Origin: Ignavibacterium sp.
Lineage (GTDB): Bacteria > Bacteroidota > Ignavibacteria > Ignavibacteriales > Ignavibacteriaceae
Assembly (NCBI RefSeq): GCF_025998815.1
Contig: NZ_AP026678.1
Coordinates: 2,108,001-2,172,000 of the forward strand
DNA: 64,000 nt
Direction: 5' to 3'
Shown one piece after another: positions 8,696 to 18,870 of this stretch. Within the stretch, counting starts at the first letter, position 1. The number at the start of each line of letters is the position of its first letter. The notes under the pieces were generated by a model. It was not told the DNA's origin. It was given only the letters and a program-made list of their open reading frames with translations, and ran no database searches. The position numbers and the translations under genes are program-made.

Positions 8696-11374
8696 ATGAG
8701 TAATCAGTATAAAAGAGACCCACAAATTGATGAAATTGAAACCCGCGAATGGCTTTATTCACTTGACTATGTTTTAGAACACGGAGGTCCTGAAAGAGTA
8801 ATTGAACTACTGCAACAACTACAGGTTCGTGCTCATAAAGCAGGTGTTCAGATTCCTTTCAGTGCAAACACTCCATATATCAATACTATTCCCAGAGAAA
8901 AACAACCACCTTTCCCGGGTGACAGAGAAATTGAAAGAAGAATTAAAAGTTTGATTCGTTGGAATGCTATGGCAATGGTTGTTAAAGCGAACAAAGAAGA
9001 AAACGGAATTGGCGGACACATTTCTACTTACGCCTCTGTGGCAACTTTGTTTGAAATTGGTTTCAATCATTTCTTCAGAGGAAAAGGTGATGGATATGAT
9101 GGTGACCAAATTTATTTCCAGGGACATGCTTCTCCCGGCATTTATGCAAGAGCTTATCTCGAAGGAAGAATTACCAAAGAGCAGTTGATCAATTTCAGAA
9201 GAGAGTTAAAACCTGGTGGTGGGCTTTCATCGTATCCTCATCCTTGGCTTATGCCTAACTTCTGGGAATTTCCAACTGTATCAATGGGACTTGGACCTAT
9301 TATGGCAATTTATCAGGCAAGATTTAACAGATATCTTGAAGACCGTGGACTTAAAAAGCCGGGCGGAAAAGTTTGGGCATTCCTTGGTGATGGTGAAACC
9401 GATGAACCGGAAGCTCTGGGTGCAATTACATTAGCATCAAGAGAAAAACTTGATAACCTGATTTTTGTAATCAACTGTAACCTTCAAAGATTAGATGGTC
9501 CTGTTCGTGGAAATGGAAAAATAATTCAGGAACTTGAAGCAATTTTCCGTGGTGCCGGATGGAATGTTATTAAAGTTATCTGGGGTAGCGATTGGGATCC
9601 TTTACTTGATATGGATAAAGACGGAAAACTTGTTAAAAGAATGGGTGAAGTTGTTGACGGCGAATATCAGAAATATTCTGTTGAAGGTGGTGCGTATATC
9701 AGAAAGAATTTCTTTGGTAAAGATCCTGACTTGCTGAAGATGGTTGAAAAAATGAGTGATGAGCAACTAAGAAAAATGAAAAGAGGTGGACACGATCCTG
9801 AGAAAGTTTATGCGGCATTCAAAGCTGCTGTTGATCATGTCGGACAACCAACTGTTATTCTTGCAAAGACAATTAAAGGTTATGGACTTGGTGAAGCAGG
9901 CGAAGGCAAAAACATTACTCATCAGCAGAAAAAACTTAACGAAGAAGAGATGAAAGAGTTCAGAAGCAGATTTGGTATTCCAATTTCTGATGAGCAAATT
10001 GCTAATGACCCGTTCTACAAACCCGATGAAGATAGTGACGAAATAAAATATCTTAAAGCCCGAAGAGCTGAGCTTGGCGGATTCGTTCCTTCAAGAAGAA
10101 CAGATGTCCGACCAATCAAAACACCACCTGAAGCAATCTTTGAAGAATTCTACAAAGGGACTGAAGGCAGAGAAGTTTCATCAACAATGGTATTTGTAAG
10201 AATACTTGCAAAGCTTCTTAAAGATAAAGAAATTGGAAAACTGATTGTTCCTATTGTACCTGATGAAGCCCGAACATTCGGAATGGAAGCTTTGTTCAGA
10301 CAGGTGGGAATTTATTCTCACGCAGGTCAATTATATGAACCGGTTGATGCTGATTCACTTCTTTACTACAAAGAAGCTAAAGACGGACAGATACTTGAAG
10401 AAGGAATTACTGAAGCAGGTTCAATGTCTTCATTCATAGCAGCAGGTACTGCTTATCTTACACACGGAATAAATATGATTCCGTTCTTCATCTATTATTC
10501 AATGTTTGGATTGCAAAGAGTTGGCGATTTGGTTTGGGCTGCAGGCGATATCGGTGCAAAAGGATTCTTAATTGGTGGAACTGCAGGAAGAACAACTCTT
10601 GCAGGCGAAGGATTGCAACATCAGGATGGCAATAGTCATCTACTTGCTTATCCTGTTCCAAATCTTGTTGCATACGATCCAGCTTATGCCTATGAACTTG
10701 CTGTAATAATTCGTGATGGAATAAGAAGGATGTTTGAAGAACAGGAAAACATTTTCTACTACATAACTGTGATGAATGAAAATTATCCGATGCCTGAAAT
10801 GCCAAAAGGGAAAGATGTTAAGGAAGGTATTCTGAAAGGAATGTATAAGTTCAGTTCATCGGATAAAAAATCTTCAAAGCTAAAAGCACAATTATTTGGA
10901 AGCGGAACAATTCTTAATGAAGTAATTAAAGCTGCTCAGATACTTGAGGATGATTATCGTGTTGCCTGCGATGTTTGGAGTGTTACAAGTTATAAAGAAC
11001 TTCGTCGCGAAGCTTTAGATATTGAAAGATGGAATATGCTTCATCCTCTTGAGAAACCAAAGAAAAATTATATTCAGAAAATTCTTGAAAAAGAAGAAGG
11101 GGTTTTTGTTGCTGCATCAGATTATGTTAAAGCGCTTCCAGATTCAATTGCCAAGTGGTTCCCGGGATATCTTTATTCACTCGGCACTGATGGATTTGGC
11201 AGAAGTGAATCAAGAGCAGCACTTCGCGACTTCTTCGAAGTAGATGCTAAACATATTGTATTTGCAACTCTGGTGGCTCTTTACAGAGAAGGAAAAATTC
11301 AGGAGAAAGTGCTTGATAAAGCAATTAAAGAACTTGGAATTAATCCTGATAAGAAAAATCCTATGATTTCTTAA
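8696..11374 (+). CDS. aceE: Pyruvate dehydrogenase E1 component, homodimeric type
   Basis: 892 residues, close to the length of E. coli AceE. The thiamine diphosphate motif runs from GDGETDEPEA to NCNLQRLDGP, and the transketolase-like second domain carries EGITEAGSMSS and AGRTTLAGEGLQHQDG. It decarboxylates pyruvate and passes the acetyl group to the E2 lipoyl domain. AAAGGATTG precedes the ATG. E2 and E3 follow on the same strand, with a degenerate inserted element between E1 and E2. Confidence 0.95.
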   Translation: MSNQYKRDPQIDEIETREWLYSLDYVLEHGGPERVIELLQQLQVRAHKAGVQIPFSANTPYINTIPREKQPPFPGDREIERRIKSLIRWNAMAMVVKANKEENGIGGHISTYASVATLFEIGFNHFFRGKGDGYDGDQIYFQGHASPGIYARAYLEGRITKEQLINFRRELKPGGGLSSYPHPWLMPNFWEFPTVSMGLGPIMAIYQARFNRYLEDRGLKKPGGKVWAFLGDGETDEPEALGAITLASREKLDNLIFVINCNLQRLDGPVRGNGKIIQELEAIFRGAGWNVIKVIWGSDWDPLLDMDKDGKLVKRMGEVVDGEYQKYSVEGGAYIRKNFFGKDPDLLKMVEKMSDEQLRKMKRGGHDPEKVYAAFKAAVDHVGQPTVILAKTIKGYGLGEAGEGKNITHQQKKLNEEEMKEFRSRFGIPISDEQIANDPFYKPDEDSDEIKYLKARRAELGGFVPSRRTDVRPIKTPPEAIFEEFYKGTEGREVSSTMVFVRILAKLLKDKEIGKLIVPIVPDEARTFGMEALFRQVGIYSHAGQLYEPVDADSLLYYKEAKDGQILEEGITEAGSMSSFIAAGTAYLTHGINMIPFFIYYSMFGLQRVGDLVWAAGDIGAKGFLIGGTAGRTTLAGEGLQHQDGNSHLLAYPVPNLVAYDPAYAYELAVIIRDGIRRMFEEQENIFYYITVMNENYPMPEMPKGKDVKEGILKGMYKFSSSDKKSSKLKAQLFGSGTILNEVIKAAQILEDDYRVACDVWSVTSYKELRREALDIERWNMLHPLEKPKKNYIQKILEKEEGVFVAASDYVKALPDSIAKWFPGYLYSLGTDGFGRSESRAALRDFFEVDAKHIVFATLVALYREGKIQEKVLDKAIKELGINPDKKNPMIS

Positions 11375-11384
11375 GCTGCCTTGG

Positions 11385-11890
11385 TTACACAGAGCTGCAC
11401 AGAGAAAACACTGAGAACCACAGAGATGTTATTTGAAGAATTTACAAAAGAGATTATTGGAGCAGCTATTGAAGTTCATAAAGTGCTTGAACCAGGATTG
11501 CTTGAATCTGCTTATGAAGAATGTCTTTACTATGAATTGAATAATAGAGGGATTAAAGCAGAAAGACAAGAACCTATACCGATTGTGTATAAAGAGATAA
11601 AACTGGATTGTAGGTATAGAGCTGATTTAATAATTGAGAACAAGGTATAGTTGAATTAAAATCTGTTGATGCTTTAAATCCTGTTCATAAAGCTCAAGTT
11701 TTAACTCATATGAGATTTTCAGAAAAGAAAATCGGATTATTGATTAACTTTAATGTTTTAAAACTATAGGATGGAATTAAAAGATACATTCTTTAACTCA
11801 GTGTTTCTTCGTGAGTTCTCTGTGGTACTCAGTGTAATTATTATCTTATAGGTTTCACAGAGTTAAACTGAGAAAACACAAAGATGTTAT
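11385..11890. repeat. CACAGAG-rich inverted and direct repeats around the GxxExxY pseudogene
   Basis: Left arm 11385-11426 contains ACACAGAG, CACAGAGAAAACACTGAG and CCACAGAGATGTTATT. Right arm about 11797-11845 is an imperfect inverted copy (AACTCAGTGTTTCTTC, then TTCTCTGTGGTACTCAGTG). A third copy at about 11854-11890, in the same direction as the left arm, ends ACAAAGATGTTATT. Such an arrangement looks like the edges of a small mobile or dispersed element, although no transposase is present. It fills most of the 563-bp space between aceE and the E2 gene. Confidence 0.6.
11426..11796 (+). pseudogene. GxxExxY-family protein, frameshifted and nonsense-mutated
   Basis: The frame from ATG 11426 gives FTKEIIGAAIEVHKVLEPG and LLESAYEECLYYEL, the mark of the GxxExxY family, but stops at TAG 11648-11650. 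One base is missing there: in the next frame the family continues as [20 protein letters not shown] and IGLLINFN. That frame then meets an in-frame TAG at 11767-11769, where a Lys codon is expected, before ending in DGIKRYIL and TAA at 11796. Two independent lesions indicate a dead gene, unless the base call at about 11648 is wrong. The family has unknown function and often sits in repeat-flanked positions. Confidence 0.75.
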
Positions 11891-11937
11891 TAATTATAAG
11901 TCTTATTTAAAACTTTAAAAGAATTTAAAGGATAAAG

Positions 11938-13611
11938 ATGCAAAAAGAATTTAAACTACCAGAACTTGGCGAGAACATTGAATCAGCCGATATTGTCAAT
12001 GTTCTAGTTAATGAAGGTGATTTTATTAAAAAGGATCAGGGAGTTGTTGAGATTGAAACCGACAAAGCAACCATTGAAGTACCATCAACCATTGAGGGTA
12101 AAATTACCAAACTGTTAGTGAAGGCAGGTGATAAAATTAAAGTTGGTTCAATCATAATGATTGTTGAAGAAGAATCAGAAGTAACTGAAAAGAAACCGGA
12201 ATCCACATCAGAGGAAATGGTAGTTGAGAAACCAACCGAAGTTAAACCCAAAGAACAAACTGAAGCTAAAACTTCAGCAACTCCATCAACATCCGGAAAA
12301 AAAGAAATTGTTGAGTTTCATTTACCTGACCTTGGTGAGAATATCGAGAGCGCTGATGTAGTTAATTTGCTTGTTAATGAAGGTGATTTTATTAAAAAGG
12401 ATCAGGGAGTTGTTGAAATCGAAACCGATAAAGCTACCATTGAAGTACCATCAACTGTGAGTGGAAGAGTTGTTGAGGTTCTTGTTAAAGCTGGTGAAAA
12501 AGCAAAAGTAGGTCAAACAATAATTAAAGTTGAAACAAGCGAAGCACAAGAAGTTAAAGTTGCCGAAGCACCCAAAGTTGAACAGAAGCAGGAAGAAAAA
12601 TCAGAAGAAGTGAAAAAAGAAACTCCAAAGGCGGTAACCACTGAGGTCAGAGGAGAACTTCCCGCACTTCATCCAATGGAACTTGATGAACAACCGCCAA
12701 TTCTTAAAGGTGCTGCACCAGCTGCTCCTTCTGTAAGAAGATTGGCTCGTGAAATTGGTGTGGATATTAATAAAGTTCCGGGAACAGGTCCGGGCGGCAG
12801 AATAACAATGGACGATGTGAAAGCTTACTCAAAGAAGTTACACGAATCGAGAGCTGAAGGCGGATTTACTCCGGGAATTAAAGCAGAAGCTTTACCTGAT
12901 TTTTCAAAGTTCGGTGAAATCAGAAAAGTTGAGATGAGCAACATCAGAAAGAAAACAGCCGAACATCTTAGTTATGCATGGGCTACAATTCCGCATGTTA
13001 CTCAATTTGATAAAGCCGATATAACAAATCTTGAAAAGACAAGGAAAGAATTAAGCAAAATTGTTGAGAAATCAGGAACCAAACTTACAGTAACAGGCAT
13101 TCTTGTTAAAGTTATCGTTGAAGCATTGAAGAAGTTCCCGCAGTTCAACAGCAGTATTGATATGGAGAAGAAAGAAATCATCTATAAAAATTATTATAAC
13201 ATTGGAATTGCTGTTGATACCGAACACGGATTGATTGTTCCTGTTATAAAAGATGCTGATAAAAAGTCTTTAACTCAAATTTCAGTTGAGATGAATCTTC
13301 TGGCTGAAAAAGCCCGCACAAAGAAAATCGGATTAGAGGATTTACAGGGAGGTTGTTTTACAATAACCAATCTTGGTGGAATTGGCGGCACTTATTTCAC
13401 ACCAATTGTAAACTCTCCCGAAGTCGCTATACTTGGTGTATCAAGAAGTGCTTATGAGCCAGTCTGGAATGGACACGGCGTGTTCGAGCCAAGATTAATG
13501 CTTCCTTTATCATTGTCTTACGATCATAGAATCATCGATGGTGCTGATGCGATAAGGTTTTTAAGATTTATTGTTGAATCTCTTGAACAACCAATGAAGC
13601 TTTTTCTGTAA
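11938..13611 (+). CDS. aceF: Dihydrolipoamide acetyltransferase, pyruvate dehydrogenase E2
   Basis: 557 residues. There are two N-terminal lipoyl domains (about 2-78 and 124-200), each with ETDKATIEVPS; the lipoylated lysines should be Lys43 and Lys165. Pro/Glu/Lys-rich linkers follow, then a peripheral-subunit-binding domain (SVRRLAREIG...GGRITMDDV, about 264-300). The catalytic domain ends with SYDHRIIDG (His530 and Asp534). It transfers the acetyl group from lipoamide to CoA. The two lipoyl domains are almost identical at DNA level. A branched-chain E2 is possible, but the neighbour aceE argues for pyruvate. Confidence 0.93.
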   Translation: MQKEFKLPELGENIESADIVNVLVNEGDFIKKDQGVVEIETDKATIEVPSTIEGKITKLLVKAGDKIKVGSIIMIVEEESEVTEKKPESTSEEMVVEKPTEVKPKEQTEAKTSATPSTSGKKEIVEFHLPDLGENIESADVVNLLVNEGDFIKKDQGVVEIETDKATIEVPSTVSGRVVEVLVKAGEKAKVGQTIIKVETSEAQEVKVAEAPKVEQKQEEKSEEVKKETPKAVTTEVRGELPALHPMELDEQPPILKGAAPAAPSVRRLAREIGVDINKVPGTGPGGRITMDDVKAYSKKLHESRAEGGFTPGIKAEALPDFSKFGEIRKVEMSNIRKKTAEHLSYAWATIPHVTQFDKADITNLEKTRKELSKIVEKSGTKLTVTGILVKVIVEALKKFPQFNSSIDMEKKEIIYKNYYNIGIAVDTEHGLIVPVIKDADKKSLTQISVEMNLLAEKARTKKIGLEDLQGGCFTITNLGGIGGTYFTPIVNSPEVAILGVSRSAYEPVWNGHGVFEPRLMLPLSLSYDHRIIDGADAIRFLRFIVESLEQPMKLFL

Positions 13612-13655
13612 TTAATGAATTATAATTAATCTGCGTACTATAAATAAGGAATTAT

Positions 13656-15074
13656 ATGTCTGAAAAAATAAATCTAACTGTAATTGGCGGTGGACCCGGT
13701 GGTTATGTTGCGGCTTTCTTTGCTGCCGATCTGGGAATGAATGTAACGCTTATTGACCTTGAAAAAAATCCTGGCGGCGTTTGTCTATATCGCGGATGCA
13801 TCCCATCAAAAGCTTTACTTCATGTAGCTAAACTTATTCACGAAGCCGAACAGGCAAAAAACTGGGGAGTTGAATTCGGAAAACCAAAAATTGATATAGA
13901 CAAACTCAGAAATTTCAAAAACAATGTGGTAAGTAAATTAACCGGTGGACTTGGACAGATTGCAAAGCAAAGAAAAGTAAATTTCATTCAGGGAAGAGCA
14001 AGTTTTATTAACTCCAACAAATTAAAAATTGAAACTGTTGATGGAAAAACTGTTGAACATTCTTTTGACAAAGCAATTGTTGCAACTGGTTCTGTTATTG
14101 CAACCATTCCTTCACTAAATATTCAATCAAAAAGATTACTCAATTCAACCTCAGCCCTTGATTTACCGGAAATTCCCAAATCACTTCTGGTAGTTGGTGG
14201 AGGATATATCGGACTTGAACTCGGTTCAGTTTATCAGGCACTTGGAACACAGGTATCTGTTGTTGAAATGTTGCCAAATATTTTACCCGGAGCAGACAGA
14301 GATTTAGTAAACTTTCTTGTTAAAAGAGTTAAAGAAACTTTTGCGGAAGTGATGACAAGTAGCAAAGTTCTTGAAATGAAGGAAATTGACAATGCAATCA
14401 GTGTTAAAATTCAGGATGAAAAAGGAAATGTAGTTGAAAAAAATTATGACTATGTTTTAATGTCAATAGGAAGAAAACCCGAAACACGCGGACTTGGTTT
14501 GGAAAATACAAAAGTTACTTTGACTGAAAGAGGATGGATAAAAGTTAATAAGCAGATGCAAACCACTGACCCAAATATATATGCTATTGGAGATATTGCC
14601 GGAGAACCAATGCTTGCTCACAAAGCAAGCCACGAAGGACGAGTTGCAGTTGAAGCAATAGCCGGACATAAAGTTGCATTTGAACCAATGGCAATTCCTG
14701 CTGTTGTTTTCACTGACCCGGAAGTTGCCTGGGCCGGTTTAACAGAAGAAGAAGCAAAGAAACAAGGAATAAAATACGAAGTGGCGAAATTTCCATGGGC
14801 TGCAAGTGGAAGAGCTATTACATTGGATAGGACTGATGGAGTTACCAAACTAATCGTTGACCCGGAAACTCAAAGATTACTTGGTATCGGAATTTGCGGA
14901 CCAAATGCGGGTGAGTTGATTTCAGAAGGTGTTCTTGCAATTGAAATGGGTGCAAATGTAACTGATCTTAAACTTACAATTCATCCACATCCCACTTTGT
15001 CTGAAACTATTATGGATGCGGCTGAAGTTTTCTTTGGTCAAAGCGCTCACTATTATGTTAAACCGAGAAAGTAA
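13656..15074 (+). CDS. lpdA: Dihydrolipoyl dehydrogenase (E3)
   Basis: 472 residues, the normal length. FAD site GGGPGGYVAA at the N-terminus, redox-active cysteines Cys43 and Cys48 in GVCLYRGCIPS, NAD site VVGGGYIGLELGS, and the C-terminal HPHPTLSE with the catalytic His. It reoxidises dihydrolipoamide of E2. It lies 44 nt after the E2 gene and completes the pyruvate dehydrogenase set. It converges with the sigma-FecR gene, the two stops being 2 nt apart. Confidence 0.95.
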   Translation: MSEKINLTVIGGGPGGYVAAFFAADLGMNVTLIDLEKNPGGVCLYRGCIPSKALLHVAKLIHEAEQAKNWGVEFGKPKIDIDKLRNFKNNVVSKLTGGLGQIAKQRKVNFIQGRASFINSNKLKIETVDGKTVEHSFDKAIVATGSVIATIPSLNIQSKRLLNSTSALDLPEIPKSLLVVGGGYIGLELGSVYQALGTQVSVVEMLPNILPGADRDLVNFLVKRVKETFAEVMTSSKVLEMKEIDNAISVKIQDEKGNVVEKNYDYVLMSIGRKPETRGLGLENTKVTLTERGWIKVNKQMQTTDPNIYAIGDIAGEPMLAHKASHEGRVAVEAIAGHKVAFEPMAIPAVVFTDPEVAWAGLTEEEAKKQGIKYEVAKFPWAASGRAITLDRTDGVTKLIVDPETQRLLGIGICGPNAGELISEGVLAIEMGANVTDLKLTIHPHPTLSETIMDAAEVFFGQSAHYYVKPRK

Positions 15075-15076
15075 AA

Positions 15077-16630
15077 TCAGATTTCCGAAAGTATTTTAAT
15101 CAACCATTGATCAAGCATCTCACGGTTTAGCTTTTGTATTCCCTCGCCGGTTATTGAATCAGGCGGAGGCACAAGCTCGTTAAGCTTCTTAAATACAATC
15201 GGACGATTTTCTTCGCTTGATAACTGAAGTATGTGCCAAAGAGATAATGCATCTGATTTTGTTGCAAGACCAACAATCACAACCATATTTGGATCAGCAG
15301 GACCACTGTACTCTCTTATCAGATTAACTATCTGATTATCAGAATTAGGATTATATGGAACTGCAAATTTCCCTCTTCTAATATCACAGGCAAAATTTTC
15401 AGGAACAACTGATTCAAAACCTTTAACAACAACTTTTACATTACCTTTATAAACAAATAATTTATTCCACTCTTCATCTACAGTTAATTCAAAATCACTC
15501 GAAAGCTCTTCGTTAAAATCAGCAAAATCAGTTTGAATTAATAGTTTATTTTCCTGTGCCTCAGCTTTTTTTATGATTTTGCCTTTGATAACCTTTAGTT
15601 CAAAATCTTTTCTTGTTCTGGAAATTTCTGTATTTGGTTCAACTTCAATAACACCAGCCAAAGGAATATTAATTCTTGCAGTTGAATTTTCATCAGTTCT
15701 AAGAGTAGAGTTTAGATTCAATTCTTCTTCGTTGTTCACTGCAACATTATTAATCAAAACGCTTCCTCCCGAAGCAGATATATTCCATCCTTTTGCACGA
15801 TTTAACCAGAAGAACACCAGTGCTGCAATAACTATAACTCCAAGACCGGTGAAAATGTACTTCTTAACATTGCTGGTATTAACATCAATAGTTACTTCAG
15901 GTATTTGAACTTTTTTCTTTGATTCTTTCGGCTCCTTTGGTTCCTTTTTCTTTTTTTCTTTCTTCGGAGGTTCTGGTTCTTCAGCTTTAGGTTTTTCTGC
16001 ATTTTCCTTTTCAGCAAGCTTCATTCGTTCTTCATAGATAAAATTAAATATTTCGTCCGTGACTGATTTATCGGGTTGAATTTCAATTGGTAGCTTTGAT
16101 ATCCTTTCCTGAAATGAATTGTCAAATTTATATAAGGGATATTTATCATGAAGTTTTTCTACGGCAAGGTTTAAATGAAATTCGACATCCTCTCTTTTCA
16201 TAATAATCATATCAGCAATTTCATCAATTGAATATTTCTCAACCTTATTTAGAACAAATATCAGTCTTTCAAGATGAGGTAGTCGAAGAATGTCATTCTC
16301 AAATGAATCTTTTGATTCAATCTCAGCTAAATCGGGTTTCTTCGCAAACTCCTCTTTATTATTTCTGAAAACATCCAGAGTTTTATAAACTGCAATTGCA
16401 ATTAACCATCCTGTAAAAGGTGAGTCTTCGCGAATTAATTTTAATTTTTTCCAGGCTTCTATAAAAGTATCAACAGTAATTTTTGAAGCAAATGATTTAT
16501 TCGCCGTCATTCTCAGAACGATTGCGTAAACCTTGCCGATGTTCATTCTGAAAAGCTGCTCCAGCGCTGTAAAGTTTCCACGCTGGGCATTCTGAAGTAA
16601 TGAGCGAACAAATTTATTATCTGGTATCAA
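15077..16630 (-). CDS. ECF sigma factor fused to a membrane-anchored FecR-like domain
   Basis: 517 residues. Residues 14-92 match sigma region 2 (ALEQLFRMNIGKVYAIVLRM, then DTFIEAWKKL and SPFTGWLIAIA). Residues 115-165 match sigma region 4 (LPHLERLIFVLNKVE, then SIDEIADMI and a recognition helix). A Lys/Glu/Pro linker follows (205-240), then one transmembrane segment (about 257-276). A FecR-type domain comes next (about 282-430: SGGSVLINN, LRTDENSTARINI, GVIEVEPNTEI). The topology would put the sigma part in the cytoplasm and FecR in the periplasm. FecR normally controls a separate ECF factor; here both are one chain. Release by proteolysis is an inference. Confidence 0.75.
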   Translation of the reverse strand: MIPDNKFVRSLLQNAQRGNFTALEQLFRMNIGKVYAIVLRMTANKSFASKITVDTFIEAWKKLKLIREDSPFTGWLIAIAVYKTLDVFRNNKEEFAKKPDLAEIESKDSFENDILRLPHLERLIFVLNKVEKYSIDEIADMIIMKREDVEFHLNLAVEKLHDKYPLYKFDNSFQERISKLPIEIQPDKSVTDEIFNFIYEERMKLAEKENAEKPKAEEPEPPKKEKKKKEPKEPKESKKKVQIPEVTIDVNTSNVKKYIFTGLGVIVIAALVFFWLNRAKGWNISASGGSVLINNVAVNNEEELNLNSTLRTDENSTARINIPLAGVIEVEPNTEISRTRKDFELKVIKGKIIKKAEAQENKLLIQTDFADFNEELSSDFELTVDEEWNKLFVYKGNVKVVVKGFESVVPENFACDIRRGKFAVPYNPNSDNQIVNLIREYSGPADPNMVVIVGLATKSDALSLWHILQLSSEENRPIVFKKLNELVPPPDSITGEGIQKLNREMLDQWLIKILSEI

Positions 16631-16698
16631 TTTGCCATCCTGTATTTTGATTTTATCTTATGCAAAATTAAATCATTTATAAATAGATTTCTAATTGA

Positions 16699-18777
16699 TT
16701 ATAGCTCAGCAATTCTTTGGATGACTTCATCAACATTATTGGTTGGCTTTTCACAAACGAAATCTCTGCAAAGATAAATTGTTGGTTTCTCATCAATCTT
16801 ATAATCCTTAAGATAAGGTACTAATTCCGGAAGTTTCTGTCTGTTCAATTCATTCATATTGATAATAACTTTTGATGGGAAATATAACCGCGAAATCTTC
16901 TTTACAATTTCATCTGAGAGGTTTCTGTCTTTTGCTGTTATAACAATTTCAACAGATGGACCCAAAAGAAAATCCAGGCCGCAAAGAAATTGCGCAAATA
17001 CTGAAGGCATTCTGTTTACATCGGAAGCAAATGTTTTAATATGCTTTTGTGCCAAATCAAAATAAAGATTATCTCCGGTTATTTTATATAACCTGACAAG
17101 ATTCATTAATTGAATTGAGTTACCTGATGGAATTGCTCCATCGTAAATTTCTTTTTGTCTTACTATCAATTGCTCGGCATCTTCAGAAGTGAAAAAATAT
17201 CCTCCGTGATTTTTATCCCAGAACTTTTTAGATAAAATTTCATTCAGTGTGATTGCTGTTTGGAGATATTCTGTTTCGGAGGTTGCTTCGAACAAATCAA
17301 GTTGCGCCTGAATGAAAAAAGAATAATCATCAAGATTACCATCAATCGCTGATTCGCCATCTCTGAATCTATGAAGAAGTTTTTCGTCTTTATAGAGATA
17401 TTTTTTTATAAATCTATCAGCTCTTATTGCAGTATCAAGAAAATATTTTTTATCAAGAATGATTGAAGATTTAACCAAAGCTGAAATCATTAATGAATTC
17501 CAATCAGTTAGAATTTTATCATCTTTATGTGGATGAATTCTTTTCTCTCTCCACTCAAACATTTTTTTTCTTATTGAACTTAGATTTTTTATAAAATCAT
17601 TTTCACTTATTGATAAATCATCGGCGAGTTCTTTATAAGATTTTTTTAAATGCAGAATGTTATTCCCTGTTCTCACTCCCCTTGCTTCATCGTACCAATT
17701 TCCGTTTGGTTCGATGTTAAAAACTTTAATAATAAAATCAGCTTCATCTTTTGAAAGCAATTGTCTTAATTCAGTTTCTGTCCACAAATAAAACTTCCCT
17801 TCTTCACCTTCGCTATCAGCATCTTCAGCCGAATAAAATCCTCCTTCGGGATGTGTCATATCCCGTAAGACATATTCAATAATCTCTTCGGAAGTTGTTT
17901 TATAAAACTTATTAGCGGTAATTTGATAAGCTTCGGCAAATGCCATAAGCAGCAAAGCATTATCATACAACATTTTTTCAAAGTGAGGAACCAGCCAATA
18001 TTTATCAGTTGAGTATCTTGCAAAACCAAATCCGATATGATCATAGATTCCTCCTTTTCGCATCTGAGTCAAAGTTTTTTCTACCATTTCAAGTGCAGAT
18101 AAGTTTTTTGTTCTTCGATAATATCTTAACAAGAAAAGTAAATTATGGGGTGTGGGAAATTTTGGTGCGTTGCCAAATCCGCCAAAGTCTTTATCAAATC
18201 TTCTTGAATATTCACTAAAAGCTTTATCAAAAATATTTTCATCAATTTCTTCTTCTGATTTTTTATCCGCTATCTGATTAATTGATTTTGTAATTTCTTC
18301 TGCGGAGTTAAGAACTTCTTCTCTTCTGTTATTCCAAATATCTTTTAACTTTGTAATCAGCTCAATCATTCCAATGCGTCCGAAACGATTGTACTTTGGG
18401 AAATACGTTCCTGTAAAGAATGGTTTTTTATCCGGCGTCATAACAATTGTTAATGGCCAGCCCCCTCCACCGGTAATCATCTGGCAAACAGACATATAAA
18501 CTCCATCAATATCTGGCCTTTCTTCACGATCAATTTTGATTGAAACAAAAGTATCATTCATTAGTTTGGCTACTTCTTCATCTTCAAAGGATTCTTTTTC
18601 CATCACATGACACCAATGACAGGTTGAATAACCAATGGATAAAAAAATCGGTTTATCTTCGCGCTTTGCTTTTTCAAAAGCTTCTTCACACCAGGGATAC
18701 CATTCAACCGGATTGTACGCATGCTGGAGCAGATAAGGACTTTTTTCATTTATAAGTTTATTTGCTTTTCTGTTCAT
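16699..18777 (-). CDS. Thioredoxin-domain protein of the YyaL/SPATA20 family (DUF255)
   Basis: The start at 18777 gives [20 protein letters not shown], the conserved family N-terminus; an ATG 66 nt upstream adds residues unlike the family. About 692 residues. The thioredoxin-like part has [12 protein letters not shown] and DREERPDID. The rest is an (alpha/alpha)6 barrel related to N-acylglucosamine epimerases ([40 protein letters not shown]). Bacterial members have no established reaction. There is a short intergenic gap to the sigma-FecR gene. Confidence 0.88.
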   Translation of the reverse strand: MNRKANKLINEKSPYLLQHAYNPVEWYPWCEEAFEKAKREDKPIFLSIGYSTCHWCHVMEKESFEDEEVAKLMNDTFVSIKIDREERPDIDGVYMSVCQMITGGGGWPLTIVMTPDKKPFFTGTYFPKYNRFGRIGMIELITKLKDIWNNRREEVLNSAEEITKSINQIADKKSEEEIDENIFDKAFSEYSRRFDKDFGGFGNAPKFPTPHNLLFLLRYYRRTKNLSALEMVEKTLTQMRKGGIYDHIGFGFARYSTDKYWLVPHFEKMLYDNALLLMAFAEAYQITANKFYKTTSEEIIEYVLRDMTHPEGGFYSAEDADSEGEEGKFYLWTETELRQLLSKDEADFIIKVFNIEPNGNWYDEARGVRTGNNILHLKKSYKELADDLSISENDFIKNLSSIRKKMFEWREKRIHPHKDDKILTDWNSLMISALVKSSIILDKKYFLDTAIRADRFIKKYLYKDEKLLHRFRDGESAIDGNLDDYSFFIQAQLDLFEATSETEYLQTAITLNEILSKKFWDKNHGGYFFTSEDAEQLIVRQKEIYDGAIPSGNSIQLMNLVRLYKITGDNLYFDLAQKHIKTFASDVNRMPSVFAQFLCGLDFLLGPSVEIVITAKDRNLSDEIVKKISRLYFPSKVIINMNELNRQKLPELVPYLKDYKIDEKPTIYLCRDFVCEKPTNNVDEVIQRIAEL

Positions 18778-18870
18778 AAATTTGTCCTGACTAGTTTGAT
18801 TTATGTTGTTAAAATTTACCTTTTTTGATATGTTTCTACACAAATATTAAACGAATAATTCATTAAAACT

